A stretch of DNA of 64,000 nucleotides from Papilionanthe hookeriana x Papilionanthe teres (GCA_022702705.1 CM040431.1:25623623-25687622); one strand, 5' to 3'; positions 34,158-45,024 are shown, counted from the first letter of the stretch. Notes: a model not told the origin generated them from the letters alone. Program-made: numbers and translations.

Positions 34158-35290
34158 TCTCCTTCTGAAAATAAAATTTGGAATGCCCTCAACTCCATTA
34201 ACAGCTCTAAAATAGTAAGCCCTGATGGGTTTACTGCTGACTTTTATAAGAAGTCTTGGTCTGTCATCAAACATGAGGTCATTGAAGCCATCACCTCTTT
34301 CTTCCAAGGTGGGGATATCCCTCAATATTTCCATTCTTCCAATTTTTTCTTCATCCCCAAGGATAATGTTCACAACACCTGGGACCAGTTTAGACCCATT
34401 TGCCTCACTTCTGTTATCAGTAAAATCATAAGCAAAATTATTGTAATGAGACTTCAACCACTGCTGGGCAACCTGATCAGCCTCAACCAATCAGCCTTTG
34501 TTAAAGGGAGATCAATTTCAAACAACATCCTATTGGCCCAAGAATTGCTCCTTAACATGAATAAACATTGTAGAGGGGGTAATCTCATTTATAAGCTCAA
34601 AATTAAAAAAAGTTTATGACACTATTAACTAGGACTTTCTCCTTGAGATTCTAGCTTCCAGGGGTTTTCACAGCAACTTCTGCAATCTGATTCAGAGATG
34701 GCTTAGTGCTAATTCTCATTCCATCCTCATTAATGGCTCTAGTTGGGGTTACTTCACTGCCACTAGAGGTCTCAAACAAGGGGACCCTTTATCCCCCACC
34801 TTATTATCCTAGCTATAGACTACTTCTCAAAACAGCTCTTCCATACCTTTAATTCCTGCAACTCCATCAGGTATCATCATAAATCTAACATCCTCATATC
34901 CCACCTCATTTATGTTGATGATGTTATGATTTTTTTTCAAATGCTACTAAAAATAATATGAAGCACATTACCAATTGCCTACAGTCCTTCCAACAGCAGT
35001 CTGGCCTGCTGTTTAACCCTGCAAAATGCCAAATCCTCTTCCCCCAAAGGATCTCACAGAAGGTGAAACACAGGATTCTTGGATATACTAGATTCTCCTG
35101 CACTCAATTACCACTGATATAGCTGGGAGTGCAACATAACATTGGCAGAACTAAGCAAAGCCATTTTGATGAGGTTCTTAACAAAATTAGTACCTACCTT
35201 GCCAATTGGTCACACCTTTATCAATCTAATGGAGGCAGGCTCACCATTCTCAGGAGCATTCTTACAACACTTCCTTCATATGTAATGAAT
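34158..35290 (+). pseudogene. LINE ORF2 reverse transcriptase domain
   Basis: Blocks: SPDGFTADFYKKSW, FFIPKDN, FRPICLTSVISKIISKI, NQSAFVKGRSISNN, then a frame change near 34,610, GLKQGDPLSP (about 34,771) and the catalytic YVDDVMIFF (34,911-34,937), then QSGLLFNPAKCQILF and YLGVQHN. Catalytic residues are kept, but several stops and shifts prevent a full product. Non-LTR RT, L1 clade by motif style. Confidence 0.85.
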
Positions 35291-35682
35291 TGACCACCAT
35301 GAAGAAAAGTACACAAGCAATGTTTGAAAGGGCTTTTAATCAATTTCTGTGGGCAGGTCAAAGAAAACAAATCCACTGGGCCTCCTGGCAAAAAGTTGCT
35401 AAACATGTTTGGGCCGGTGGGTTAGGATTCAAAGGGATCCAACAGATCATCCAAGTGAATTTCTGTAAGCTGTGGATAAAGTTCAGGTCCCAGGAATCCC
35501 TCCGGGCCAAGTTCATATAAGGTAAATACTACAAACACTCACACTTCTCTCAGGTTTCTAAAAAAATGGGGGACTCCAAGATCTAGGGGGCTATGCTGAA
35601 AACCAGGCAGATGGCTAAAAATCTTTATCTCTGGAACCTTGGCAAAGGGGAGCTGTACTTTTGGCTAGATCATTGGTGTCCT
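35290..35682 (+). pseudogene. LINE ORF2 C-terminal fragment
   Basis: FNQFLWAGQRKQIHWASWQK, then WAGGLGFKGIQQIIQVNFCK and LWNLGKGELYFWLDHWCP, the conserved region after RT in plant L1 ORF2 (the 'FW.D.W' box preceding the zf-RVT domain). It ends abruptly at the junction with B gag. Confidence 0.8.
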
Positions 35683-36409
35683 ACTTAAGCAGCAAAAATT
35701 GGATCAACAATTTTCTAAATTTTTTGAGATATTCAATAAGCTTACTATTAATATCCCATTTATTGAAGCTTTGGAACAAATGCCTAAGTATGTAAAATTT
35801 ATGAAAGAAACTCTTAATAAGAAAAGAAAATTTGAAGCTTTTGAAACTGTAGCACTAAGTGAAGAATGCAGTGCAATTATTCAGAGAGAACTTCCAGAAA
35901 AACTAAAAGATCCTGGAAGTTTTACAATACCTTGTGCTATAGGAGATAAATTTCACGGAAAAGCCTTATGTGATTTAGGAGCGAGTATTAATCTCATGCC
36001 TTTATCCATCTATAAGAGATTGGATCTAGGAGAAATTTCTCCTACAACTGTAACACTGCAATTAGCAGACCGATCTATTACTCACCCTAGAGGAGTAATA
36101 GAAGATGTTTTGGTAAAGCTAGATAAATTTATTTTCCCTGTTGAATTTATAATTCTAGATATGGAAGAAGATAAAGAGATTCTTATTATCCTAGGAAGAC
36201 CTTTTCTTGATACCGGACGAGCTATGATTGATGTGCAAAAAGGGGAGTTAATCATGAGAGTTAATGATCAAGAAGTATCAATTAATGTTCATAAATCAAT
36301 GAGGTATCCTAACAAAGAAAAGTGCTATAGAATTGATATTTTGGATTACATTATTGAACAACATTTTAAGAAAAATGTCAGATTCATTTTAAAGAAGAAG
36401 AATTTATAG
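35683..36409 (+). pseudogene. Element B gag C-terminus and aspartic protease
   Basis: Open from the deletion junction: DQQFSKFFEIFNKLTINIPF, ALSEECSAIIQRELPEKLKD, then the protease with GKALCDLGASINLMPLSIYK (DLGAS active site intact), SPTTVTLQLADRS, GVIEDVLVKLDKF and ILIILGRPFLDTGRAM. 236 codons without a stop make this the best-kept protease here. The preceding gag is missing because of the LINE deletion. Confidence 0.88.
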
Positions 36410-37620
36410 ATCCTGAAAATTTAAGTGATGAAAGCGATTGTGAAGAAACATAAGTAAGAGAAATTCATTACATTAATGAAAATTGGGAAATATTAGATAC
36501 TTCCGAAAGTAATGAATTCAAACAATCTATTGAAAAAGCTCCTGAATTGGAATTAAAAGAATTACCCTCTCATTTGAAATATGCCTATTTAGAGAATTCT
36601 TTAACTTTACCTGTTATTATATCTTCTGAATTGACTAATAATCAAGAAGTAAAACTGCTTTAAGTATTAAGAGAATATAAAAGAGCTTTGGGATGGACTA
36701 TAGCAGATATTAAAGGAATCAGTCCTTCAATTTATATGCACAGAATATTACTAGAAGCTGACAGTAAACCCATAATTGATCCTCAAAGAAAATTAAATCC
36801 AATTATGAAAGAAGTTGTTAAGAAAGAAATGCTTATATGGCTGGATGCTGGTATTATATATCCAATATCAGATAGTCCTTGGGTAAGTCCTATTCACTGT
36901 GTTCCAAAGAAAGGAGGAGTAACTGTTGCTAAAAATGAGAATAATTCATTAATACCTACTAGAGAAGTTACTGGTTGGCGGATTTGTATTGATTATAGAA
37001 AATTAAATGATGCCACCAGGAAAGAACATTTTCCTCTTCCATTCTTAGATCAAATGCTGGATAGATAAGCTAGAAATTCTTATTTTTTTTTATGAATGGA
37101 TATTTTGGATATCATCAAATACCTATTTCTCCTGAAGATCAAGAAAAGACTACATTTACAAGTCCGTATGGAACTTTTGCTTTCTGAATAATGCCTTTTG
37201 GATTATGCAATGCACCTGCCACTTTTCAAAGGTGTATGACGGTTAGTTTTTTTAACTTGATTGAAAAAGGAATTGAAATTTTTATGGATGATTTCTCTGT
37301 ATTTGGAACTACTTTTAATTCTTGCTTATACAATTTATCAAAAATATTGAAACGCCATCAAGAAATAAATTTAGTTCTGAACTGGGAGAAGTGTCAATTT
37401 ATGGTCACAGAAAGAATTGTACTTGGTCATAAGATTTCTAAAAATGGTATGAAAGTTAATCAAGCAAAAATTCAAGTTATAGCTGGATTACAACCCCCAA
37501 CTTCTATTACTGGTATAAGAAGTTTTCTTGGACATGCTGGATTTCATAGAAGATATATTAAAGATTTTTCCAAGATTACAAAACCTCTATGCCATCTTTT
37601 AGAAAAAAGATACTAAATTC
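36410..37620 (+). pseudogene. Element B reverse transcriptase
   Basis: After a short acidic linker (ESNEFKQSIEKAPELELKEL), RT begins ALGWTIADIKGISPSIYMH. Then DAGIIYPISDSPWVSPIHC, WRICIDYRKLNDATRKEHF, a damaged palm with stops at about 37,066, 37,093 and 37,185, MPFGLCNAPATFQRCM, catalytic FMDD (37,281-37,292), LNWEKCQFMV and FLGHAGFHRRYIKDFSKI. Catalytic residues are present but three stops interrupt it. Confidence 0.9.
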
Positions 37621-38207
37621 AAATTTGATGAAATTTGCCTAAAAGCCTTTAATTTGTTAAAAGAGAAATTAATTACTGCACCTATCATTATTGCACCTAA
37701 TTAGGAAAAACCATTTGAATTAATGTGTGATGCAAGTGATTATGCTATTGGGGCTGCTTTAGGACAACGGTATGATAAGATGTTTAAAGTTATATATTAT
37801 TCCAATAAAACTCTTAATGAACCTCAAATTAATTATACTACTACTGAGAAAGAGATATTAGCTATAGTATATGCTTTTGACAAATTTTGATCTTATTTAC
37901 TTGGAAATAAATGTATAGTGCATACAGATCACTCTGCTATTAAATTACTTATGACTAAAAAAGAAGCTAAACTAAGATTGATTAGAAGGATTCTTCAGTT
38001 GCAAGAATTTGACTTCCAAATAGTCGATATAAAAGGGACTGATAATCAAATTTCTGATCATTTATCTAGAATTAAAAATAATGAAATGAATGATAAGGAC
38101 GAAATAAATAAATATTTTCCTGATGAACAACTTTATACTGTTTTTGCTGGATTAATCCCATGGTATGCTGATATAGTTAATTATTTAGCTAGTAACATTA
38201 TGCCATA
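37620..38207 (+). pseudogene. Element B RNase H
   Basis: FELMCDASDYAIGAALGQRY, TTTEKEILAIVYAFDKF (stop instead of Arg follows), VHTDHSAIKLLMTKKE and DNQISDHLSRI. The acidic residues Asp, Glu and Asp (in HTDHS) are all kept, unlike in C. Stops at about 37,701 and 37,888. Confidence 0.88.
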
Positions 38208-39447
38208 TTGATTAGATCCGTATCAGAAAAAAGAAATTCTTACATGATGTTAAATTTTATTTTTGGGATAATCCCTATCTTTTTAAACAATGTAAGGATT
38301 CTATTATACAAAGATGTTTTCCTTATGAAGAAACTTATGAGATTATTAAAAAATGCTACAACTCTAAATTTGGTGGACATTTTGGAATTGATAAAACTGC
38401 TTTCAAAATTTTATAATCTGGATTTTATTGGCCTACAATATTCAGGGATGTTAACAATTTTGTTAAATCCTGTGATCGATGTCAACGCATAGGCAATATT
38501 TCTAGAAGAAATGAAATGTCACTAAATTTCACTCTAGAAGTGGAAATTTTTTATGTCTGGGGTTTAGATTTCATGGGACCATTTGTACCTTCTTCAGAAA
38601 AAATATATATTTTATTAGCTGATGATTATGTTTCGAAATGGATTGAAGCGATTACTTTACATCAATGTGATGCTAAAAGTGTGGAAAAATTTTTAACTAA
38701 AAATATTTTCACTATATTTGGAATGTCATGAATAATCATCACGGATGGGGGAAGTCACTTTAAGAATTTTCTAATTCAGAGATTAGTGAGCAAATTTGGA
38801 ATCAAACATAAGGTTTCAACAGCCTATCATCCCCAAACTAGTGGATTAGCAGAAATATCAAATCGAGATATTAAAAGAATTTTAGAAAAAATGGTTAATC
38901 CAAAATGAACTAATTGGGCTGATAGACTTGATGATGCGTTATGGGCTTATAGGATTGCTTATAAAACTCCTACCGGAATGTCACCTTATAGGCTCATTTA
39001 AGGAAAACCTTGTCATTTGCCTGTTGAACTGGAAAATGAAGCTTATTGGGAAATTAAAGAGTTTAATTATAATCTAAGAAATGTTGAAGATAAAAGATTA
39101 TTACAATTAAATGAACTGATGAGATGAGAAATGATTCTTATGAAAGTGCTCGAATTTATAAAGACAAAATGAAGATTATGCACGACAAAAGAATATCAAG
39201 AAAGAATTTTGAACCTGGACAACAAGTTTTATTATACAATTCAAGATTAAAATTGTTTCCAAGAAAATTAAAATCCAAATGGATAGGGTCGTATGTGGTT
39301 GAGAAAGTTTACCCTTATGGAGCTGTGGACGTTAAAGATTTAAAAAATGATTCAGTAATTAAGGTAAATAGACATAGATTGAAGCCCAATTATGAAGAAA
39401 ATGCTCCATCTTTTAAAGATGTGCTATTATTAACCCATTCGGAGTAA
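38208..39447 (+). pseudogene. Element B integrase
   Basis: The zinc-binding segment starts KCYNSKFGGHFGIDKTAFK; the first His is Tyr here but His in C. CDRCQR follows. The catalytic core has Asp in GLDFMGPF, Asp in TDGGSHFKN and Glu in GLAEISNRD, then DDALWAYRIAYKTPTGMSPY and CHLPVELENEAYWEI. The C-terminal domain ends VNRHRLKPNYEENAPSFKDV, with a stop at 39,445. In-frame stops at about 38,414, 38,729, 38,908 and 39,000, and a shift near 39,120. It would join element DNA to target sites. Confidence 0.88.
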
Positions 39448-39459
39448 AATGGAAAATTT

Positions 39460-39506
39460 GTCGGGCTGACGATGTTAAACCAAGCGCTTTATGGGAGGCA
39501 ACCCAT
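39460..39506 (+). other. Conserved post-pol hairpin motif, element B
   Basis: CGGGCTGACGATGTTAAACC, AAGCGCTTTATGGGAGGCAACCCATA; TATGGG pairs with CCCATA around an AGGCAA loop. About 15 bases after the pol stop. Confidence 0.75.
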
Positions 39507-39629
39507 AGTATGATTTTATTTCGAGTTTGATTGTGTGTTGTATGTGACTACACTTAGTTACATATTTTAGATCTGCCTTTTTAAACCTTAATTGAGTATG
39601 AAACTTTTTTTCTTGTGATTTTCAGGATT

Positions 39630-39714
39630 CTGGCGTCTAGGCGCCAGAACTGGTGCTTAAGCACCAGATTCCTGTGATGTTGTGCCTAAGCGCCCAAATT
39701 GGCACCTAGGCGCC
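39630..39714. repeat. Palindrome cluster in B post-pol spacer
   Basis: CTGGCGTCTAGGCGCCAG (39,630-39,647), CTGGTGCTTAAGCACCAG (39,650-39,667, perfect 18-bp palindrome), GTGCCTAAGCGCCC, and GGCACCTAGGCGCC (39,701-39,714) lie head to tail. The second differs from the consensus at four positions, placed as two base-paired couples. Confidence 0.85.
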
Positions 39715-39853
39715 ACAATTTCTAGATGGTGTAAAAACAGCTCCAAAGCAGTTTTTGCACATTCTAATCTATTTAAGCCTTCATACCTTTATCCCAAACC
39801 TTCAAGCCATCAAAAATTTCGACTAAAACATTCCTTTAGAGATCGAAAGAGTT

Positions 39854-40240
39854 TTGATTGCTTCCATAGAGAGATTAAACATTGGAATCAATGGGAAGGA
39901 GAAGTTTGTGCACAAGGATTCACAAACTTATTTTAATGGCTATCTAGCCATGTCTCTGGAGAAGGTATGCAATCAACTTGAGAAGATTAAAGAAGAATTA
40001 ATTCTAGTTGGAGGGAGATTGCATGAGATGTTCCACCAAATTGAGCACATTGAATGACAAATGAAAGTTCAATCAGATCATTTGGCATGCTTTGAAGATT
40101 ATTAGGTATCAATGTATGCTAAGAATAAATGGATTGATGAAAAGACGGCTTCGGAATTTCCTAGAGTCATTTTCTTCCATTCCATTTTTCGTAGCGAATT
40201 ACCTTGCGAAGCTAATGAAGGTTCTGATGTTAATCCATGA
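39854..40240 (+). pseudogene. Element B small coiled-coil ORF
   Basis: 68 open codons, then readable past a TGA (Trp in C): IERLNIGINGKEKFVHKDSQ, LEKVCNQLEKIKEELILVGG, RLHEMFHQIEHIE, then QMKVQSDHLACFEDY, a stop shared with C, and NKWIDEKTASEFPRV. Leu/Ile spacing suggests a coiled coil. It lies between pol and the third ORF in A, B and C. Function unknown. Confidence 0.5.
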
Positions 40241-40327
40241 AATTAATGAGAAATAGGTGGAGAGATTGATTGTGAATGTTAAGTGTGTTGTGATTTGATA
40301 GTGTTTTATGTGGAAATGTTTATGAGT

Positions 40328-40403
40328 GTTTATGTGTTTGCGAGATATGAGTGTTTCTTGTTGATGTTTATGTGTTTGCGAGATATGAGTGTTTCTTGTT
40401 TTC
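40328..40403 (+). repeat. 38-bp tandem duplication in B spacer
   Basis: GTTTATGTGTTTGCGAGATA... is repeated directly at 40,328 and 40,366. C has a single unit (about 57,640-57,680), so the duplication arose in B. The surrounding 40,240-40,640 is T-rich spacer without a gene. Confidence 0.85.
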
Positions 40404-40641
40404 TGTATTCTTTTAGCCTTATCTTGAAAATATGGAATGAATGAAATGAAGTAAAGTTTGGATTGTTATTTTTTTTATATTTGGAATGTAATCATTTGAA
40501 ACCTTTTGGATTTTATTTGAATATTATTTTCTAGAAGATGTTTGAGAAAGATTAACAGTTGGTTTTAGGCTTATAGATCTTAAAATCACCTAACATTAAA
40601 AATATAAAAATTTTAAAAAAATTTCGGAATATTTGGTGATT

Positions 40642-40680
40642 CTGGCGCCTAGAAGCCAGATCTGGCGCCTAAGCGCTGGT
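40642..40680. repeat. Second palindrome cluster of B (upstream of third ORF)
   Basis: CTGGCGCCTAGAAGCCAG is followed by CTGGCGCCTAAGCGCTGG. Both keep one intact arm. C has the equivalent at about 57,928-57,966 and A at 62,571-62,672. Confidence 0.75.
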
Positions 40681-40843
40681 TCACCTGGACCAAATTTTGG
40701 CCTTTAAAACCGACCCAACGCCTTTTTCACGCCTAAGCTTCATCTTCCTCACCAATTTTTGTGAAAACCAGATCTAGGGTTCCATTTTGAGCAAGATTTG
40801 AAGGGTTTCGATGCGTTTTGACTTTAGATATCAACTTCTTGAG

Positions 40844-41035
40844 GTTAGATCTACATTTTAAGTTAATTTTTACCATGGATTTTTCTACTTTTGCAAAGTG
40901 TCAAAATTTTGGAGAAAAAATTTTGATTTTTAGAAGAAAAATATGTTGATTTGGGTTTGATTTAGTTAGGTGAGCTTTTATGTAGTGTGATTTTATGTTT
41001 TTTAAGATTTATTTGGAATTATTTACAAATTTTAG
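40844..41035 (+). other. Candidate intron before the third ORF of B
   Basis: Donor GAG|GTTAGATC and acceptor TTTACAAATTTTAG|GA two bases before ATG 41038. The interval is T-rich and about 190 bp. A (62,828-63,034) and C (58,130-58,318) keep both sites and a similar length. Splicing to a subgenomic mRNA for this ORF would be a reasonable role; this is inference. Confidence 0.45.
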
Positions 41036-41037
41036 GA

Positions 41038-42184
41038 ATGACACCTAAATCAAAGCGGGGTAAGGAGCACAATGAATTTGATCAAACAAGGTTTACGAGT
41101 TCGAGATCGCAAGTTCGTTACAACAAATTTGCTATTGTTCGTAAATTCATTGTTGAAAGAAGTTTCTATCATCCCGGTGGTTTGATTGAGCATGTTATTT
41201 CTGCCAGACAGTGGGAGCAGTTGTGCTAGTTTTCTGCAGTGGGGATTATTTCTTTAGTTCGGTAGTTCTATGCGAATCTTCTTGAAACAACTAATTTTGA
41301 AGTTTATGTGAGGGGGACAACAGTTGAATTCACTCCATAAGTGATCAACATGTTTTATGGCCTGCCACTAGTGACAGATTGCTTCTATGATACTTTTGCC
41401 TTCTGAGAGAGAGCTCGATGAGATTATGGCTTATTTGGCTGGTGGAAGAGGAGCCTGGAAAATCAAAAATAATAAACGGGTAAATTTCTCCTCTTCAATG
41501 CTTAATGCTACTTCTAAAGCCTGACATTATTTTATTTCTTCTCGTCTCCTTCTGTCAAACCACTTGAGTGAGGTGACGAAAGAGAGATCTATTATGAACT
41601 ATTGAATTCAAGAAATGAAGCCTATAGATGTGGGAGCAATTATTTATGATGTTATTAGCACTTCTGCTAGAGGAAGTGTTATTTCTGGTTTAGGCTTTCC
41701 GGCTCTCATTTTCTCGATTTGCAAGAATGCTGGTGTTTCTTATTCCATCTCTGAAGAGCAGCTTAAGCCACTAAAGCCAATAGGAAAATCTCATGTTGAT
41801 TTATGGAAAAACTAAGAGTCAGAATACTGGTGCATATCCTTCTTCTGTGCCTTCAACTTCTGCTTCTATGTCATCTACTTCTACATCTGAGCCTCCACCT
41901 GATGTGTGGAACACTATTTGTGAGAGATCTATGGAGCATCAAAGTAATTTATTCTTGATGAATTGCAGATAGATGAGATGGATAGCAAATTTGATCATCT
42001 ATCAGACTATTTACAGAGAAAGAGTGACTACGATAGGGAGTACAATGAAGCGCTGGTAAAATTTTTGAAGGGTGATAGGAATATTGAATTTCCTACATGT
42101 CCTAAATTCACCCCTTGGATCAACCCCAGAAGTCCTATTCCTGACGATTCTTCTGACAATCAGGAGGTGACTAAGGATGATTAA
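41038..42184 (+). pseudogene. Element B third ORF ('putative plant transposon protein' type)
   Basis: MTPKSKRGKEHNEFDQTRF, NKFAIVRKFIVERSFYHPGG, RQWEQL, then a stop; VYVRGTTVEF, the GLP box, and after a frameshift SSMLNATSKA; 41615-41815 MKPIDVGAIIYDVISTSARG, ISGLGFPALIFSICKNAGV; and 41963-42184 with DEMDSKFDHLSDYLQ and WINPRSPIPDDSS. The pattern (VREFYAN...VRG..V.F....IN..YGL...) matches the 3' ORF domain of plant Athila-like elements. Function unknown; it occupies the env position. No signal peptide or membrane span is evident. Confidence 0.7.
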
Positions 42185-43284
42185 ACTTTATATTTGCTTT
42201 GCTTTGCTGATGTGCTTATTATGTGTGTCTATTACTTTTCATGTTTTATTATACTGTTTGAGAAATTGTAGTAACTCAGTTTATTTCTGTATTCATATTA
42301 CTTAAACTTAGTCCTTTTTCATGCTCTCGTTTATTTTTAATTTAGCACATTTGTTTTTAATGTGTTACTTATTTAGCTACTCTGTTAGATATCTATTCAT
42401 GCTTATGTTAGCACTGTTTTAAATACCTTTAAATGTTATCCTTTTCTTCCTACTTAGTTTGAATTTTAACAGTAAAAAATATTGAAACCTTATTAAAAGA
42501 ACTAAGTTTAGGGGAGGGTAATGAACTTAAATTTAAATTTTTACTTGTCCTTAATAAACAATATTTTCAAAACTTAATAACATAACTTATGGAATAAAAG
42601 TTAATTTAAGATAGATATACTATTGTTTTCATGAATGTTATAATAAACTTATAAATTATTTTAAAATAATAATGGATAATTCTAAAATTGTAATTATTTA
42701 ATAAAAAGATGCTAGAATTTTGATTCAAATATCTAAATTAAAAATGTTGTATTTTTGAAAGTATTAAGAAATCTAGATGTTTACTTAAGAAGATGGAATT
42801 GAAACTCTATGAAAAATAGTTTTGCTAAACACATATTCATTAAGTGAAAATTGTGTTAAGTCTTTAAATATAAGTTAAAGATAGTGAAGTTCAAAATTAT
42901 TAACAGACTATCCAGATATAGTAATCCTCACTTAATAAAAAAAAGAGACCTAATGCAAATTTTTCTTAAATTCTTATGTATAAGCATCATTACTAATAGA
43001 GTTATCATGAAAATCTTTTTCCTGTAAATTATCTATATATTCTAAAAATGAAAAATTGCAAATAATTAGTGAAATAGATAGAAAAAGAAAGTTTTTAACA
43101 CTTATATATTAAATATTTTACATATTTTGATTTTAGCCTAAGTTATTTAAAAAGCTTTTTAAGTTTCATTATATTATTTATAATACAAAAAGTATAGAAG
43201 TCTTAAAGAATTTTTTCTCCATAAATTATATTTTTGGTAGTAAAAGGTTACTTGAGGACAAGTAACGTTTAAGTTTCAGGGAAT
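42185..43284 (+). other. 3' UTR of B with two polypurine tracts
   Basis: No gene. An internal tract AAGTTTAGGGGAGGG at about 42,505 and the terminal AAGTTTCAGGG at 43,271-43,281, preceded by the GTTACTTGAGGACAAGTAAC hairpin (43,247-43,266). Relative to C, B lacks about 165 bp of purine-rich DNA near 42,945, at a short AAAGAG direct repeat. Confidence 0.75.
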
Positions 43285-44999
43285 TGATTCGCCTTAAAAT
43301 TACATAGAATTTTACATCAAATTTTTATTAATATTTTAAGGATATTACGCTTTAATGAAAGATATTTCCTATGTTTTGGTTGCAGGTACAACAAAATGAG
43401 TTTATAAAGAAAATGAGTTAAAAAGGAGCAAAAATGAGCCAAAAAGAGCAAAGAAGCTGATTATGGAGCCTATGCTCCAAATCTGGCGCCTAGGCGCCAG
43501 ACACAGCATATTAATTCTAGAGATTTCTTGACGGTTATTGGATGGTTATTGACGCTTTCAAACCAATCTATAAGCCCCTGGACATTTTCCCACGTGTTAC
43601 AAACCAAATGCAATGAAAATAGACACGAGAGAGCAGTTATTAAATGAAGAGGTGTGACCTAAATGTGAAGATGTGCGTCCATTCGTGCAATGATCCTGAC
43701 GCCTAGGCACCAGCGTTAAATTCTAGAACATTCAATGAATGTGGATGAATTTTGAAGAGGTGCCTTAAGCAACCCTTGGTCATTTCTGGATATCTATAAA
43801 TAGAGGACCATTTCTACAGCAAGGTGTGTGTGGAGTGTACAAAGTGTGTTAGAGTGAGTGAGTAGTGCGTAAGGGAGAATTAATTAAGAGTCTTAAGTGT
43901 CTTCTTCTTTATTTTAGTGAGTGTTTAGTGTGAATTGAAGAGTCAAAGTCTTGTTAGAGTCTGTGGAGTCAGAAAAACTTCAAAGGATTGCTTGGATTAC
44001 ATTCTAGATAAGTATTTATATCTTGTTTCTTAAGTTTAGTGCTTTGGATTTAAGTTTTATGAATATGATTTGTGGTGTAATTTATATGCTTTCTGAGTAG
44101 TCTTCTTTTCTTTCTCCCTACGAATATGAAATGAATTAATAATAGAATTAAATCAGATTTAAGAACTTAATTTATTTCTAAAAAAATTGTGATGATACTA
44201 TACCTAATCTTAATTTACTTTACAAATTGGCCTCTTGTATTGTTAAAAACTGTAGATAATTCTTAGATCTGGCCGTGGGCTAAGCCATTCTTAACTTATA
44301 TATATCACATTTCTCTTAAAGGGGAGGTGCAAATAAATAGGGAGATAATCTTTAATGGGCATATAATTGATTTTGTTTTTAGTGTGACAGGCTAAATTCA
44401 ATCAATTTGGTTTTACAAAAGAGGTGACAGATTACTAGTAGGCCAGACCATAGGCAACCATTCGAAGGGGGGAACCTAGTAGTGAGAGTCTAGAAATTCG
44501 TCCCTTTCTACTAATAATACATCCTAATCCAATCTTTAAAAACTAGTTAATATTCTTTATGACCTGGACCAAAGGGTAAATGATATATTTGCTTCTATTT
44601 GTCACAAAACCACATTTTTAAGTTCTCAACTAATTTGATCTGCTTATTAATCATGGAATATTTCATGTGGGAAAGAATCTTTTTTTATTGTTATATCACT
44701 AGCTAATTTTCATATTCTGCATATTTTAATTAGTTTTAAATTAAAAGATTTTAAATATTAGTTTTCTTTATTTTAATTAAATTAGTCCTCGTGGGATCGA
44801 TATCTGAGGTTTTAAAAAGAAAACTTTATATTACTTGAAACGATATGTATACTTGCGTAGTACCCCTAGTGTGTGATTTATATTTTATTATAAAATCTAT
44901 AATATTTAATTATCGTACATTAGCCGCTTATTCAGATTTGGGGTCAAGTTTGGCCATAATTTAATAAGCTAATTTACTTACGTAATTGCGATCGGGTCA
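43285..44999 (+). repeat. LTR shared by B (3') and C (5')
   Basis: Starts TGATTCGCCTTAAAATTACA after the PPT of B and ends GATCGGGTCA before the PBS of C, so one LTR serves both. Contains the perfect palindrome CTGGCGCCTAGGCGCCAG (43,483-43,500) and TGGAGCCTATGCTCCA (43,464-43,479) beside it, TATAAATA at 43,795, and the conserved core at 44,830. The arrangement LTR-B-LTR-C-LTR is expected from unequal recombination between two copies. Confidence 0.88.
43795..43802 (+). promoter_or_regulatory. TATA box in shared LTR
   Basis: TATAAATA followed by GAGGACCATTTCTACAGCAA, as in the 5' LTR at 20,228. Confidence 0.75.
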
Positions 45000-45005
45000 A
45001 GTTTT

Positions 45006-45024
45006 TAGCACCGTTGCCGGGGAT
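45006..45024 (+). other. Primer-binding site of C, mutated
   Basis: TAGCACCGTTGCCGGGGAT against tRNA-Asp complement TGGCGCCGTTGCCGGGGAT: two G to A changes at CpG/CpC-like sites near the first bases. The rest is perfect, better than in B at the 3' side. Confidence 0.85.

Larger units (their letters stand above)
32517..35682 (+). mobile_element. Plant L1-type LINE, 3' part (3'-truncated by deletion)
   Basis: Continuation of 21,544-22,901 with the end of ORF1 and most of ORF2. It stops at about 35,682 within the zinc-finger-like region after RT and passes directly into B gag (ACTTAAGCAGCAAAAATTGG). With one flank in the B leader and the other about 1.6 kb further into B gag, a deletion removed the LINE tail plus that gag part. 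Confidence 0.85.

Noticed and set aside
39630..40680. Palindrome clusters as a CRISPR array or tRNA genes
   Set aside because: No regular spacers or cloverleaf; a plant nuclear context. They are short palindromes within retrotransposon spacers.
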